DNA of 64,000 nt from DATCJA01 sp963814955 (lineage in GTDB: Bacteria > Acidobacteriota > Vicinamibacteria > Vicinamibacterales > UBA2999): assembly GCA_963814955.1 (NCBI GenBank), contig CAWFEX010000001.1, forward strand, positions 62,001 to 126,000, read 5' to 3'. The notes under the pieces are model-generated. The model did no database searches. It worked only from the letters and a program-made list of their open reading frames with translations, and was not told the origin of the DNA. Positions within the stretch are counted from its first letter, which is position 1; each line of letters opens with the position of its first letter. Below, in pieces: positions 36,623 to 46,492 of the stretch. The translations under genes and the position numbers were made by a program.

Positions 36623-39600
36623 TTACTGGGGCGCACGCCGGCGGGTGTCGGCGAGCAGCGGATCCTCGCCGGCCTCGCCGCGGATATTGAGAAATGCGCG
36701 GTAGGAATCGGCGAAGCTGGACGTCTTCAGCCCTTCGCGGGCGCGGCCGACGTAGTAGTACACCTGGGGGAAGTAGCCGTAGGTTGGTATCTCGTCGAGG
36801 AAGAGCGCCATCGCTTCGCCGCGACGCTGGATGCAGCGATCGAATTCCGCATCCGCCTCCAGGTAGGCGTGAGCGTCCAGGTACGCGCGCCCGAGGTCGA
36901 ATCGTCCCAGCCACGTGTCGAGGAGCCGGTTGGCCTCAGTGAACGCCTGAATGGCCTCACGCGGGTTGCCGGCGTTCAACGCGATGTTCCCTTCGATGAT
37001 CCTGGCGTACGCCTGCGGCTCGGCATGTAGTTCGCTGGAAAGCGCCGCTGCCAGATCGCGTGCCCGCTCTACATTGCCAGCCAGCGCGAGGATCCGACCG
37101 GCGAGAAAACGCGTCTTGATGCCCTGGCTGTTCGCCAGCGCCTGGTCGATCGCCTGCACGGCCTGGCGCGTTTGACCGCGTGTGAGGTGCGTGTAGGCAA
37201 GGAGCGAAAACTTGTCGGCCGCCCGGTCACGGGCGCCTGCGGCCACGTCCGCAGCCGCGCCCGACACCAGAAGGCGCACGGCCTCCGACAAACGGCCGTT
37301 GAATAATGCCAAATCGGCCAGCCCGGAAGCAGCGTCCGAGGCGCTGATCTTCTGCAGCTGCTGGTATGTGCTGGCGGCCTCGCCGAACCGATCCTGTCCC
37401 ATGTGCGCGAACGCCAGCGCCGTGAACCCTTTCGGAAACGCCGGGTCGAGCTTCTGCAGCTCCTGTGCTTCTCGCTCCGCCGTTTGAAAGTCACCGCCGT
37501 AGGACGCGTACACGGCGAGGTTGGAGCGCTGGCGAACACTCTTCGGCAGGATCGCAACGGCCTGCTTCATTTCCTCGATCGCCGTTGGCATGTCGCGCAG
37601 CAGCGAGGCGCACAATGCGAGGTTGTTGTGCGCGGTGGCGTCTGATGCGTAACGGCTGATCAGCGCGCTGTATTCCTCGACGCATTTCTGCTGGTCGCCG
37701 GACAGGAGGAACGACAGGCCACGAATGCGGTATCGCTCGCGCTCGGTCACGCGATCGAGACGACCGACGGCCTGCTCGATGTAGTCTTCGGACTCCTGCC
37801 GCTGACCGAGTCCGCGTGCGGCGGCCGCCATGACGCCAATACGCCGATCCGAAGTCGGGGTCCAGATCCGCAGCCTTCCTCGCGCTCTGAAGCGCTTCCT
37901 TGTACCTTCCCCCATTCAACGCCTCCATAGCGGCGGCGTAGTCATGAATAACGTCCAGCGATCGCGCATTGAGTGTTTCCATCGCGAACATCTGCGCCGA
38001 CTCGGAGGTCTCGTCCCCAAGCGCGGTGCGGACCGTGGTTGCCAGACGCGTTGCGACCGTGAGCACCTGATCCCGATCGCTTGCGACTGCCTCACTGCTT
38101 TGGATCACGTTGCCGGTGACGGCCTCGACCGCCCTGACGGACAGCAAATATCCGTCCGCCTGCCGATTCAATGAACCGGCCAGGACAACCCCGAAACCCT
38201 GGTTGAGCGCGATCTGACGCGCGGCCGCCTCGTCCAGGTCCCCTTCGACCGCGGGCAGCCCGAGGTTTCGCATTTGAGTTCTGTCGTACGCGGCGATGAA
38301 GCTTGCTCCTTCCAGCGCGATCCGGAGCGCCGGCTCCAGAGTGCGATTGAACGTCGAATCACCGGTAGCATTTCGGAAATCGGCGATCATGACCGCTACC
38401 GGCTCATGTGACGGCGGTGGAATGGCCTGACGCGCATACCACCAGGCGCTTCCCGACACCGCAAGCAAAAGCGCAGCGACCACCGCTGCGACCGGAAGGC
38501 CGACAACACGCTTGAGAGGCCGCGGAACGCCTTTCTCATCGAGGCGGTCGAGTTCCGCCGCCAAATCCACGGTCGTCTGAAAACGTTTCGCGCGGTCGGG
38601 CTCGACGCACCGAGCTACCAGCTTGCTGAGCGCCTCCGGAACCGTTGGGACGACCAGCTTCAGCGGCGGGGGCGCGTATTCCATGCGCCCCTTGAGCTCG
38701 GTGATCGCGCTCGTGGCGCTTTCCAACCGGCGGCGGCCCGCGATCATGTCGTAAAGGATCAACCCGAGCGCGTAGATATCCGCACGCTGATCGGCTTCCT
38801 CGCCCTTTGCCTGTTCGGGCGCCATGTAGGGGACGGTCCCCAGCACCACGCCGGCCACCGTAGCGCCCGCGGCTGCCGCGGCCGTATGACCGATGGCGGA
38901 AACGCCGCCCGGTACTTGTGCCGGCGCCTCCGACTTGATGGTCGCGACGGAGCGGGCGATTCCGAAGTCCATCAAATACGCCTCACCGTCGGCGCCGATC
39001 ATGATGTTGGCCGGCTTCAGATCACGATGAACGACTCCGGCCTTGTGAGCCGCCACGAGCCCGGAGACGACCGCGCGGATGATCGACAGCGTTCGGACGA
39101 CGTCGAGCGGGCCTTCGTTGCGGAGGAGCGTCGCCAGATCGGTACCATCGACGTACGACATCGTGATGTACTTGATGCCGGCGATTTCTCCAAGGTCGTG
39201 AATGCGAATGACGTTCTTGTGAGTGACCTGTCGCGCCAGTTGCAGCTCGCGCTTGAAGCGTCTTTCGATCTCGCGTGCGGCAAGCGGATCGGACATCACC
39301 TCCGGACGAATCACCTTGATGGCCACCGCTTCGCCGAGTTCTGCGTCCCACGCCTGATACACGGCGCCCATTCCGCCGACGCCGAGGGTCTTGATGATGA
39401 AGTAGCGGGCACCAAATGACTGACCCGGCTTCAGAGGACCGGTATCGCCCTCCGATTCCTGAGGTGACGACGGATCGACAGCGCCGCGCAGATCGGGCAG
39501 TGTTACAGGCGGGTCATCATGCCACGAGCTGTTCGGCCGGCTGACGAACCGGGTGCGTTCGTCATCGTCGATATTCGAAGACACAGCGATCGTTGATGCG

Positions 39601-39707
39601 ACGGCCGTGCGAAGCACCGCCGCCGATGTGTCGTCGAAAGAAAAGGCGCAGCTTGGACACCGGTCTGCGGAAACCGGTACCTTGCGGCCGCAAGCCGGGC
39701 ACAACAT
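36623..39707 (-). CDS. Zinc-ribbon Ser/Thr kinase with TM segment and TPR tail, frame interrupted
   Basis: About 1027 residues if one extra base is removed at 37837-37838, which joins DPDFGSAY to GVMAAAARGLG. The N-terminus is a zinc ribbon (CPACGRKVPVSADRCPSC). The kinase domain has LGVGGMGAVYQA, the Lys in VAIKVI, HRDLKPANIMI, MDFGIA and GTVPYMAPEQ, so it should be active. One membrane span (VAAVVAALLLAVSGSAWWY) separates it from an extracytoplasmic part that starts as a TolB-like domain (VMIADFRNATGDSTFN) and continues with many TPR units. This layout is common in Acidobacteriota. The ATG at 39707 begins the ribbon; a GTG 12 bases upstream is also possible. No Shine-Dalgarno is obvious. 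Confidence 0.88.
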
Positions 39708-39884
39708 GACTGGGAACACGGGAATGGTACCATACGCGTCCCCTCGTTGCGTTGGCCGGAATGCCGGGTGTTAACAGAGCATGACGTGCCGCCACCTCAT
39801 ATTGATGAGCATCGGGCAAGCAGCACGCGCGTTGTCGAGTTGTTCGTCGGCGCGTGGATCGTTCAGGACCGCGCCGTTCGCGTT

Positions 39885-40643
39885 CTAGTTGCCGCGCCCT
39901 CCCGCACCTGCACCTGCGCCTCCCGGCCCAGGCGGTGTGCCTTGTACGACGCCGCCGACCCGGGCGGCCGGAGGTTCGTACTGACGCAGACCATGAATCG
40001 CATTGGAGTAATAGTCCAGGTAGCGAATCCCGTTGCCCTTGGCGTCGACGAATCCGATAGATCCCTGAAACAGCCCCGGAGCGGGATACCCCTTCGGCGT
40101 CGTCCCTTCGAGGACGTACAGGCGGTTCTCGTGCATGGTGATGTAGACGAACGTATGAGATTCGTCGCGGTTCGTCAGCTGCAGGCCGTAGCCCTCGACG
40201 ACGTCCTGGAATTCGAGGTTGTATTCAGTGACCTTGGCGTCACGCTGCAGGAACTTGAGCGCTGCAAAGGCAAGCGCGCCGCGAACGTCCATCTTCCAGT
40301 AGCCGAGGCCCAGGATTCCTCCCTGGCGTCCGTCCTGGGTGCCGATGCAAGTCTCGGCTCCCGGCGGGCAATTCTTGGACCGCTCGGTGCCCTGCTTCTC
40401 GAGGCCCCGGTAGTCGACGACGGTCACCGAATAGCGCTCGGCGCCTTTCGACGCGCGGTAGATGCGTGCGGGCAGCGTGTAACGATACTGAGAGGTCCAG
40501 GTCGTGTTCTCCACCTGCGGCTTTTCGGGAAAGTTCACCTTGAACCCGTCCTCGACAAAGACGTACTCGTTCCATTCCTGCGCAAACGCAGGTGTGACCA
40601 ACGAGAGCACGAAAGCTGCTGCAAACCAGGCAATCAGACGCAT
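39885..40643 (-). CDS. Secreted protein of unknown function
   Basis: 252 residues. A clean signal peptide (LIAWFAAAFVLSLVTPAFAQ) is followed by EWNEYVFVEDGFKVNFPEKP, YRYTLPARIYRA and RYSVTVVDYRG. This EDGFKVxFP pattern recurs in acidobacterial and other soil proteins of unknown role. Two cysteines (NCPPGAETC) may form a disulfide. The C-terminus is a Gly/Ala/Pro low-complexity tail. I set the start at the ATG at 40643, where AGAGGAA precedes the signal peptide; the frame extends upstream without meaning. Confidence 0.72.
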   Translation of the reverse strand: MRLIAWFAAAFVLSLVTPAFAQEWNEYVFVEDGFKVNFPEKPQVENTTWTSQYRYTLPARIYRASKGAERYSVTVVDYRGLEKQGTERSKNCPPGAETCIGTQDGRQGGILGLGYWKMDVRGALAFAALKFLQRDAKVTEYNLEFQDVVEGYGLQLTNRDESHTFVYITMHENRLYVLEGTTPKGYPAPGLFQGSIGFVDAKGNGIRYLDYYSNAIHGLRQYEPPAARVGGVVQGTPPGPGGAGAGAGGRGN

Positions 40644-40812
40644 GGGGAGTTCCTCTTCAAAGCGTAAAGGCCACGAGCCGCGAGAAGTCGGCGCATTATT
40701 GCGAGGGATCATCCGTTCGGAGTGTACAGCCGGCACCTCCGCTGACGTCAAGCCTGACGCTTGAACCTGGTCTGTGCTGCGACTTGATCGCGATGATAAA
40801 CCGTGCCTCGAG

Positions 40813-43128
40813 CTAGGCGTGCCTGGCGGCGGTTCGTCGTTTGCGTCCCCGACGTTGCGTACCAACGGCGCCGGCGGGAGGGGCCGATTCGTGCGTGTCT
40901 GCGACGACCTCGTCCAGCTTCGCGACCAGTGCGGAGAACCGGCACTCTTCAGGATCGAAGAGACTCGAATCGTCCAGTCGATCCGTCCGGCTCCGTTCGA
41001 GCTTTCTGGCGGCCTTCCGACCTTTCAGCGTCGCCTTCTTCTTCGTCTTCCTGCGGATCGCCGCCATCGCCGGCGTCGACGATCCTGGTGTCTCGGGTAC
41101 GCCCTCAGGCGCTTCCACATCGCCGACGAGGGCAGCCACCGCCTCCATGTTGGTTTTCGGCGCGGTTACAGGCGGTGCAGGTACAACGATGACGCGCGCA
41201 GGTGCAGCCGCAGTCATGGCCGCGAGCGGCATCGGTAGCTCCGCGACGTAAGGCGTCAGCGCGGGAACTGGCACGGAACGGTTCTTCTTGACCGTCCTTG
41301 CGAGAGGGGCAATCGCAGCCAGCGTGTCGATCGTCGCTTCCACAGGACTTGCAGGGAGACCGGGAGCTCTCTGATTGGCCGATGAAAGCATGTCAGAGGA
41401 CGACAGTTGCACGGTGAGCTCATTGACGCGTGGCGCTACTGCTGGCAACGGAACCGGCAAGTGATGGCCGTGAGCAGCGACAGCAGGCACCATCCGCGCT
41501 ACGGCCTGCATGTTCATTTCCACCGATGCCCCAGACTCCGGCACGGCAGGCATGACCGCGTGCACCGGCGCCGTTTCTGCGGCCGGCAGTGTCATCGGCA
41601 GTTCGCCGACGTGCGGCGTCATTGCTGGTATCGGTACGGTGCGATCTGCGGAGGCACCGGCGCGAGGCATCATTGCCGCAACGGCCGCCATGCTCATTTC
41701 GACGGCGCCTACAGGAGGCGCCGACACGAATGCCGCCGATGTCTGCAGGTGGGCAGCCGTTTCCATCGGCGGAAGCTCCATCGGAAGCTCCGCGACCTGT
41801 GGAATCGCAGCCACCAGCGCAGGAGAGCTTCCTGGCGCCTTGACGAGCGGCACCATCGCCGCGATCGCGTCCAGGCTCGTCTCGATTGAGGCGCGGGGAA
41901 GCACGGGCATTGCGGAGTCGAGTTTTCCCGCCCCGTTGTCAACAGACGAAAGCTCGATCCGGAGCGCCGCGACGGACGGAGGTGTCGCCGGCATCGGTAC
42001 AGCGGGTGTGTCCGTATTCGTTTTGGCGAGCGGTACCATCGCCGCGACCGCGCCCAGGCCGGTTTGGATCGGCGCGGCAGGGACCATCAGCATCGCGGGG
42101 TCGAGTTTTTCCGACGCTTTTTCAACAGATGAGAGATCAATTGGAACGACTGCGACCAGCGGGGTTGCGGCAGCAGGGACGGGAACCGGAGGCGCACTTT
42201 CCGCAGTCTTGACCAGGGGAACCACTGCCGCAACCGTTTCCATGTTCGTATGGACCGGCACGGCAGGAGGTGGCGGCGCAGCGACGGCCTCTCGAGTTGG
42301 CGAAGACGGAAGCTCCATCGAGAGCTCCGCGACCTGCGCGGTGCTATTCGGCACAGGCACGGGCGGGTCGTCCGCGCGAGCGGACGCCTTCGGCACGAGT
42401 GCCGCGATCGCGTCCATGCGCGTTTCAACCAACACAGTCGCCGGTGCGTGTACCACTGAGCCGCTCGGCGCCAGCGCGGTGATGGCATCGATCCGGGTGG
42501 CAACCGATCTGACAGGTTCCGGCACCGCGGGAGTTCTGGCCGACAGCTCCTCGATCGTCGGTAACCGGTCGGCCACGCTCGCCTCTGCCTCCGGCTGCGA
42601 GATCTCCGTTTGCTTCGGTTGCTTCGACACCTCAGGTTCTGGAGCTGCCGGTGCTGCGACAGACGCCGTTTCGGGTTCCTCTGGAGGCGGCGCAGATGTC
42701 GGGCGCGCTTCGATCGCACTATTCAGATAAATGGAGACCTGCTCGGCAAACGTATCCGCCGTGCATCCAACGGTTTCTGACGCGTGAGCTTTCCCCTTTC
42801 GTTTTGGCTTGCGGAGAGACGACAGCACGCCTTTGCGTGAAGGCGATTCAGCGGTCTCGAGGATCGGAATCGTGAGCGTCTGGATATGAGTGCCGGCGCT
42901 GCCCAATTCGCGGAGGCGCTCGGTGAGCGCCAGCTCGTCTTTGTGGGAGAGCAGCGGCGGCGTCAGGATCAGGTCCGGGACTCGCTTCCCGAGCATGACG
43001 ATCGCCTTTGCGGCCGATTCGGTCAGCAACAGCTCGGCGGAGACACGACGCGCGATCGACGCCAGCTGCGACGCCTGCCGCTTATCGGGTTGAATGGCAA
43101 GAATAAGGGGCGCGGACATATTCGTCAT
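40813..43128 (-). CDS. Large Pro/Ala-rich repeat protein with degenerate receiver domain
   Basis: 771 residues. The N-terminal 100 resemble a CheY-like receiver (LILAIQPDKRQASQLASIARRV, KRVPDLILTPPLL), but the phosphoacceptor Asp position reads Thr-Pro, so it should not be phosphorylated. A Lys-rich linker follows. From about residue 200 there are roughly eight imperfect units of 55-65 residues. Each holds an MDAIAAMVPL-type helix, a PVPVPA stretch and a VAELPMEL strand. The C-terminus is strongly basic (RRKTKKKATLKGRKAARKLERS). It is probably soluble, with no signal or span. It follows the 43195 gene by 66 bases on the same strand. I do not recognise a named family. Confidence 0.7.
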   Translation of the reverse strand: MTNMSAPLILAIQPDKRQASQLASIARRVSAELLLTESAAKAIVMLGKRVPDLILTPPLLSHKDELALTERLRELGSAGTHIQTLTIPILETAESPSRKGVLSSLRKPKRKGKAHASETVGCTADTFAEQVSIYLNSAIEARPTSAPPPEEPETASVAAPAAPEPEVSKQPKQTEISQPEAEASVADRLPTIEELSARTPAVPEPVRSVATRIDAITALAPSGSVVHAPATVLVETRMDAIAALVPKASARADDPPVPVPNSTAQVAELSMELPSSPTREAVAAPPPPAVPVHTNMETVAAVVPLVKTAESAPPVPVPAAATPLVAVVPIDLSSVEKASEKLDPAMLMVPAAPIQTGLGAVAAMVPLAKTNTDTPAVPMPATPPSVAALRIELSSVDNGAGKLDSAMPVLPRASIETSLDAIAAMVPLVKAPGSSPALVAAIPQVAELPMELPPMETAAHLQTSAAFVSAPPVGAVEMSMAAVAAMMPRAGASADRTVPIPAMTPHVGELPMTLPAAETAPVHAVMPAVPESGASVEMNMQAVARMVPAVAAHGHHLPVPLPAVAPRVNELTVQLSSSDMLSSANQRAPGLPASPVEATIDTLAAIAPLARTVKKNRSVPVPALTPYVAELPMPLAAMTAAAPARVIVVPAPPVTAPKTNMEAVAALVGDVEAPEGVPETPGSSTPAMAAIRRKTKKKATLKGRKAARKLERSRTDRLDDSSLFDPEECRFSALVAKLDEVVADTHESAPPAGAVGTQRRGRKRRTAARHA

Positions 43129-43194
43129 GCCAGATCACGGCCCCTTGCGCCGCGCGCCAGGGGATTTCATTTCTCCGGGGACGGATTCGCGCGA

Positions 43195-43779
43195 CTATCG
43201 GCTTGACGCAGCCATGGTTGGCACGCGCCGGTACGATTTGCTGCGGTCTGAGGCTGAATCCGACGTGCCGCTGGAGCCGCTCGTCTGACTTTCTCCCGTT
43301 CCGTCGTGCGCGCCGTTGCCGGTGGACTGGCTTACGCCGCTCTCGCCCGCAGGCTTGCGCCCGACTGACGTGACGAGGCTGCTCACATACTGCAGCCGGT
43401 TGGTGCGCTCGGGTCCGACGACGTACAGCTCGTAGACCACCGCCTTCATCGTGACGATGAAGAGCTGAAGCACTTCGACGCTCAGCGTTGCGTTATCCCG
43501 GGCGCTCGCTCCGCCGCACTGCACCAGAATGCTCGTGAGCATTTTGGCGATGCTGTGCTTGTCGCCGAGCGATTGCAGGCGATCTTCATACGTGGAGCCT
43601 TCGGTCTTCGCCACCGTCAACAGAAGGTCGAGCGCGCGACGCGCGCACGCGGTTCCTCCCGTCAGGAAGCCTTTCTGCTGACAGCCTTCAGCTTCGCTCA
43701 GCAGGTCGCGGAACGCACCTGGGACGTAATCGTCGGTCGCAAGAAACGCAGGCAGAACGGGGTTGTCGGACTCCAGCAT
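43195..43779 (-). CDS. Hypothetical protein with helical core
   Basis: 194 residues. The central part is helical (AFRDLLSEAEGCQQKGFLTGGTACARRALDLLLTVAK and NATLSVEVLQLFIVTMKAVVYELYVV), with a Cys-Ala-Arg-Arg-Ala-Leu segment loosely like DUF4145. The last 50 residues are Ser/Gly/Thr-rich and probably disordered. It lies upstream of the repeat protein on the same strand and may share its transcript. GGAGGAAT precedes the ATG. No function can be given. Confidence 0.6.
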   Translation of the reverse strand: MLESDNPVLPAFLATDDYVPGAFRDLLSEAEGCQQKGFLTGGTACARRALDLLLTVAKTEGSTYEDRLQSLGDKHSIAKMLTSILVQCGGASARDNATLSVEVLQLFIVTMKAVVYELYVVGPERTNRLQYVSSLVTSVGRKPAGESGVSQSTGNGAHDGTGESQTSGSSGTSDSASDRSKSYRRVPTMAASSR

Positions 43780-43989
43780 CGAGGATTCCTCCGGCTAGTA
43801 CCTACTGAGAAACAGCACGACGAAGGATTCAGCCGGGGCAATACCAGGACCGTGATCGACCGACGTCTTTGGAGCGACAGCAACCTGCTGTAACGACGGC
43901 ACATAGCTGCACCTTGGGCGGTTTTCCCGATCTCCATGCCGATGCGCGCACAGCCCGAAGCTGGAATCGTGATCTGAAATCTGTAACTC

Positions 43990-44026
43990 GGGGTCAGACC
44001 CGGGGTCAGACCCGGGGTCTGACCCT
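43990..44026. repeat. Palindromic GGGTCAGACCC repeat cluster
   Basis: Two direct copies of GGGGTCAGACCC followed by the inverted GGGGTCTGACCC, just after the stop of the DUF4870 gene. The cluster can fold into a strong hairpin. It looks like a REP-type intergenic element; transposase-linked origins are possible, but no transposase lies near. Confidence 0.6.
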
Positions 44027-44034
44027 CCTCGCGG

Positions 44035-44460
44035 TTAGACGTACATCCGACGGCGGTCCCGTAAGGCCAGCCACCCTCTGATCACCCGGTAGACGAACCA
44101 GATACTCACCAGCAAGAGCGGCAACCACGCGACGATCAGGCCGATCCCCAGCGTCAGCACGATGAAAGCGCCGCACAGGGAAACCCACAGCAGGCCGAAC
44201 CAGAACGTGCGGATCTGCCATCGAAAATGCGATTCGAGCCACGTGCCGCGTACTTCACTGCGCTTCACGTAGTTCAGAATGACGGCAATGATCGAGGGCC
44301 ATCCGGTAAGAAACGCGCCGACGATGGTTGCTGCGCCCAGAATGCCGGTGAGCAGACTCAACCCGTGCAACGCGTAGATGGCGTGGGTCCACCCGAGCAG
44401 AGAATCCGGGTGGGACGCGGTAGGACTCGCGATTGGTGGCTCGGCTCTGGCTTCATCCAT
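44035..44460 (-). CDS. DUF4870-like membrane protein
   Basis: 141 residues with a disordered N-terminus and three or four spans: AIYALHGLSLLTGILGAATIVGAFL, FWFGLLWVSLCGAFIVLTLGIGLIVAW and LPLLLVSIWFVYRVIRGWLAL. The WPSIIAVILNYVKRSEVRGTWLESHFRWQIRTFW block is the signature of the DUF4870/YxeI-like small membrane family. I start it at the ATG at 44460, only a few bases after the stop of the baseplate-spike gene, implying one transcript. Function is unknown. Confidence 0.75.
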   Translation of the reverse strand: MDEARAEPPIASPTASHPDSLLGWTHAIYALHGLSLLTGILGAATIVGAFLTGWPSIIAVILNYVKRSEVRGTWLESHFRWQIRTFWFGLLWVSLCGAFIVLTLGIGLIVAWLPLLLVSIWFVYRVIRGWLALRDRRRMYV

Positions 44461-44465
44461 GACGC

Positions 44466-45116
44466 TCACCAGACATTGCCGGCGCCTGGCGTGTAGCTCG
44501 CGCTGACGACGGAGTTGCTGACCAGCGTGTCGCACTGCACGACACCGCTGAAGCGGGACATCCCCGCATTGACGGTGACCATGCTCGCGTTCACCTCCAC
44601 CGCAGACCCGGCGCTGACTGTTACGGCTGCACTTGCCTGGACGGTCACGCCGGATGCAGTCATCGTCACAGTGTTGCCGTTCGCGTCTTCGATTCGCACC
44701 GAAGCGGCACCGTCCTGCAGCGTGATCCGCTGACCTCCGGGCGTCTCGAGGACGAGGCTGTTGTTGCTGGCGTCGTCACGTATGCGCAGCGAAACGCCGT
44801 TGCGCGATCGAACCAGTTTGAGGCTCGAGGCGTCCTGGGCACTTGCGGGCGGGCGCGACCTGGCATTCCACAGTGCGCCAATCACATACGGCAGTCTGGC
44901 CTCGCCGCGTTCGAACGCGACCAGCACTTCATCACCGGGTTCCGGCATGAACCAGGTGCCGCGGCCGCGGCCGGCCATCATCGTGGCGACGCGCGCCCAC
45001 AGATCGGTGCCATTGGCATCGGTAACGCCCGGCACGCGAACCAGCACACGACCCAGGCTATCCGGATCGCAATTGTCGATGACTGAAGCTGGATAGACCC
45101 CTTGCAGCGCTGCCAT
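44466..45116 (-). CDS. Baseplate assembly protein V / VgrG-like spike, orphan
   Basis: 216 residues. The N-terminal OB-fold is typical of phage gpV, T4 gp5 and eCIS spikes: YPASVIDNCDPDSLGRVLVRVPG, LWARVATMMAGRGRGTWFMPEPGDEVLVAFERGEARLPYVIGALWN. The rest is a triple-stranded beta-helix with short repeats (GNTVTMTASGVTVQASAAVTVSAGSAVEVNASMVTVNAG), ending SRFSGVVQCDTLVSNSVVSASYTPGAGNVW. Such proteins form the membrane-piercing tip of contractile machines. No sheath, tube, ATPase or tape-measure gene lies within 15 kb either side. It may work with parts elsewhere or be a relic. Confidence 0.85.
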   Translation of the reverse strand: MAALQGVYPASVIDNCDPDSLGRVLVRVPGVTDANGTDLWARVATMMAGRGRGTWFMPEPGDEVLVAFERGEARLPYVIGALWNARSRPPASAQDASSLKLVRSRNGVSLRIRDDASNNSLVLETPGGQRITLQDGAASVRIEDANGNTVTMTASGVTVQASAAVTVSAGSAVEVNASMVTVNAGMSRFSGVVQCDTLVSNSVVSASYTPGAGNVW

Positions 45117-45524
45117 ATGATGCCTCCCGCTGGTCAGAATACTGCGTCACGTGGGGGGCATCACCACGCCCCAAACACCATTCCTTACCATCAGTCGTCT
45201 TCCGAAAGTCGTCGACGGATCGCAGTGCCCTCTGATTGGGTGAAAGCCCGAATTGCCCGTGAATCTGTGTCGAAGTTGGCCTGCCCTGCTGAAGCAGTAG
45301 GCCTGATGGGGCCATGGTTCGCGCAGCGCGACTGTCGGCGCCGTGACTCGCGTTAGAGGATAGAACGAATCCGAAGCGGGATGGCCGCGCAACTCACGGA
45401 GTTGCGCGGGTCGCTGAAGGCGATGCGGAGGGTTCGTTCTTCCACGGCGTCCGACCGGAGCGCGAAGTCGAACCCATGGCCGCATCAGGACGCGGTCCGG
45501 CTGAAGCCGGACACTACGTTCGGA
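45117..45524. other. Intergenic region with hairpin at the right end
   Basis: About 400 bases between the spike gene and the B3-type MBL gene. I see no convincing protein. It contains the spike gene's upstream region and ends with the GTCCGGCT hairpin listed separately. Confidence 0.4.
45495..45520 (+). repeat. GTCCGNCT hairpin repeat, copy A
   Basis: GTCCGGCT, two loop bases, AGCCGGAC, then ACTACGTT. It lies just past the stop of the B3-type MBL gene (minus strand). Copies B and C at 61906 and 61261 share the ACTACG tail. Confidence 0.65.
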
Positions 45525-46385
45525 TCAATTCGTTGGCGGATTCTTCTTCTGCTCCGCCATCAGCGTGTTGTAGTTCTTTTCCATATTGGCGACCCACGTC
45601 TTGTAGCCCGCGGGATCGATGTACGGATTCGTGGCCGCTCCGAGCCTCTTGTATTTCCCGGCCAGGTCGAAGAACCAGCTGTGAGCCGCGAGAAAGACAT
45701 CGGGTGAGAACGTCTTGAATTTCTTGATGCTCTGCCCGAAGTGCTCCGCAATCTCCGGATAGTTCTTGTTGTTGACCAGGCGGGCGTCTTCCTGCAGGCC
45801 GCCGCACGCAATCAGCACGTTGTAGGGCTTTCCGCCGTCCTGGACTGTAAAGGTCCAGGTGGTGCAGCCACGAGTGTGTCCCGGCGTGAGGTGAGCCGTC
45901 AGCCGCATGCCGCCTAGTGTTACCTGCTCACCGTCCTTGAGCACGCGATCGACTGGATGTGCCTTCCCGCTCGGTGCCTTCATCCCCTTGAGCGCCGGCA
46001 CGTCCTGCTCCATGGCCATCACCATTGCACCACCGGTCATCTCCTTGACGATGGCGTCGGCCTGCATGTGATCACCGTGGGCGTGGCTGCCGAGGATGAT
46101 TTTGATGTCGGCCATCTTGAAGCCGAGCTTCTCGATCGCCTCACGCAGCAGCGGTACTGTCTCTTCGAAGTTCGTGTTGATCAGGATGCTGCCTTCCGGC
46201 GTGGTAATCAGGTACGAGTTGAGCGTCCCGGTTCCCACGTAATAAAGGTTGCCCATGATTTTGTGGGACGGAAACGCCACCCGGTCCTGCGTCCGGTCTT
46301 CTGTCGTTTGTGCGGCTAGCAAAGCCGGCATCGCGCAGAGCGCCGCGATGAGCATCGTGAATCGCAAGGTTTTGACAGCACTCAT
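45525..46385 (-). CDS. Subclass-B3-type metallo-beta-lactamase-fold protein
   Basis: 286 residues with a signal peptide ending LLAAQ. It has the full B3 zinc pattern: GSHAHGDHMQAD (His-x-His-x-Asp-His, about residues 100-111), TPGHTRGCTTWTF and the late His in FLAAHSWFFDL. The TPGHT.GCTTW block is a good sign of B3 enzymes. Two changes from tested B3 enzymes stand out: the residues after the zinc motif (usually Gly-Gly) are Gln-Ala, and the loop near MKAPSGKAHPVDRV is long. It may hydrolyse beta-lactams or another substrate. AGGAG lies eight bases before the ATG. Confidence 0.8.
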   Translation of the reverse strand: MSAVKTLRFTMLIAALCAMPALLAAQTTEDRTQDRVAFPSHKIMGNLYYVGTGTLNSYLITTPEGSILINTNFEETVPLLREAIEKLGFKMADIKIILGSHAHGDHMQADAIVKEMTGGAMVMAMEQDVPALKGMKAPSGKAHPVDRVLKDGEQVTLGGMRLTAHLTPGHTRGCTTWTFTVQDGGKPYNVLIACGGLQEDARLVNNKNYPEIAEHFGQSIKKFKTFSPDVFLAAHSWFFDLAGKYKRLGAATNPYIDPAGYKTWVANMEKNYNTLMAEQKKNPPTN

Positions 46386-46419
46386 CTGAAGACTCCTGAT
46401 TGACTTACCTGTAAGGCGA

Positions 46420-46446
46420 AAGTCAAAAGTCAAAAGGCAAAAGTTG
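46420..46446. repeat. Short AAAGTCA tandem repeats upstream of the B3-type gene
   Basis: Four imperfect heptamers (AAAGTCA, AAAGTCA, AAAGGCA, AAAGTTG) run head to tail about 35 bases upstream of the start codon, where a promoter would be expected. They resemble the AAGTCAC repeats at 62746. Confidence 0.5.
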
Positions 46447-46492
46447 CGACGTTAATGTACTCCACGCACTCGCTCAGCGCCAACCTCGGGGT

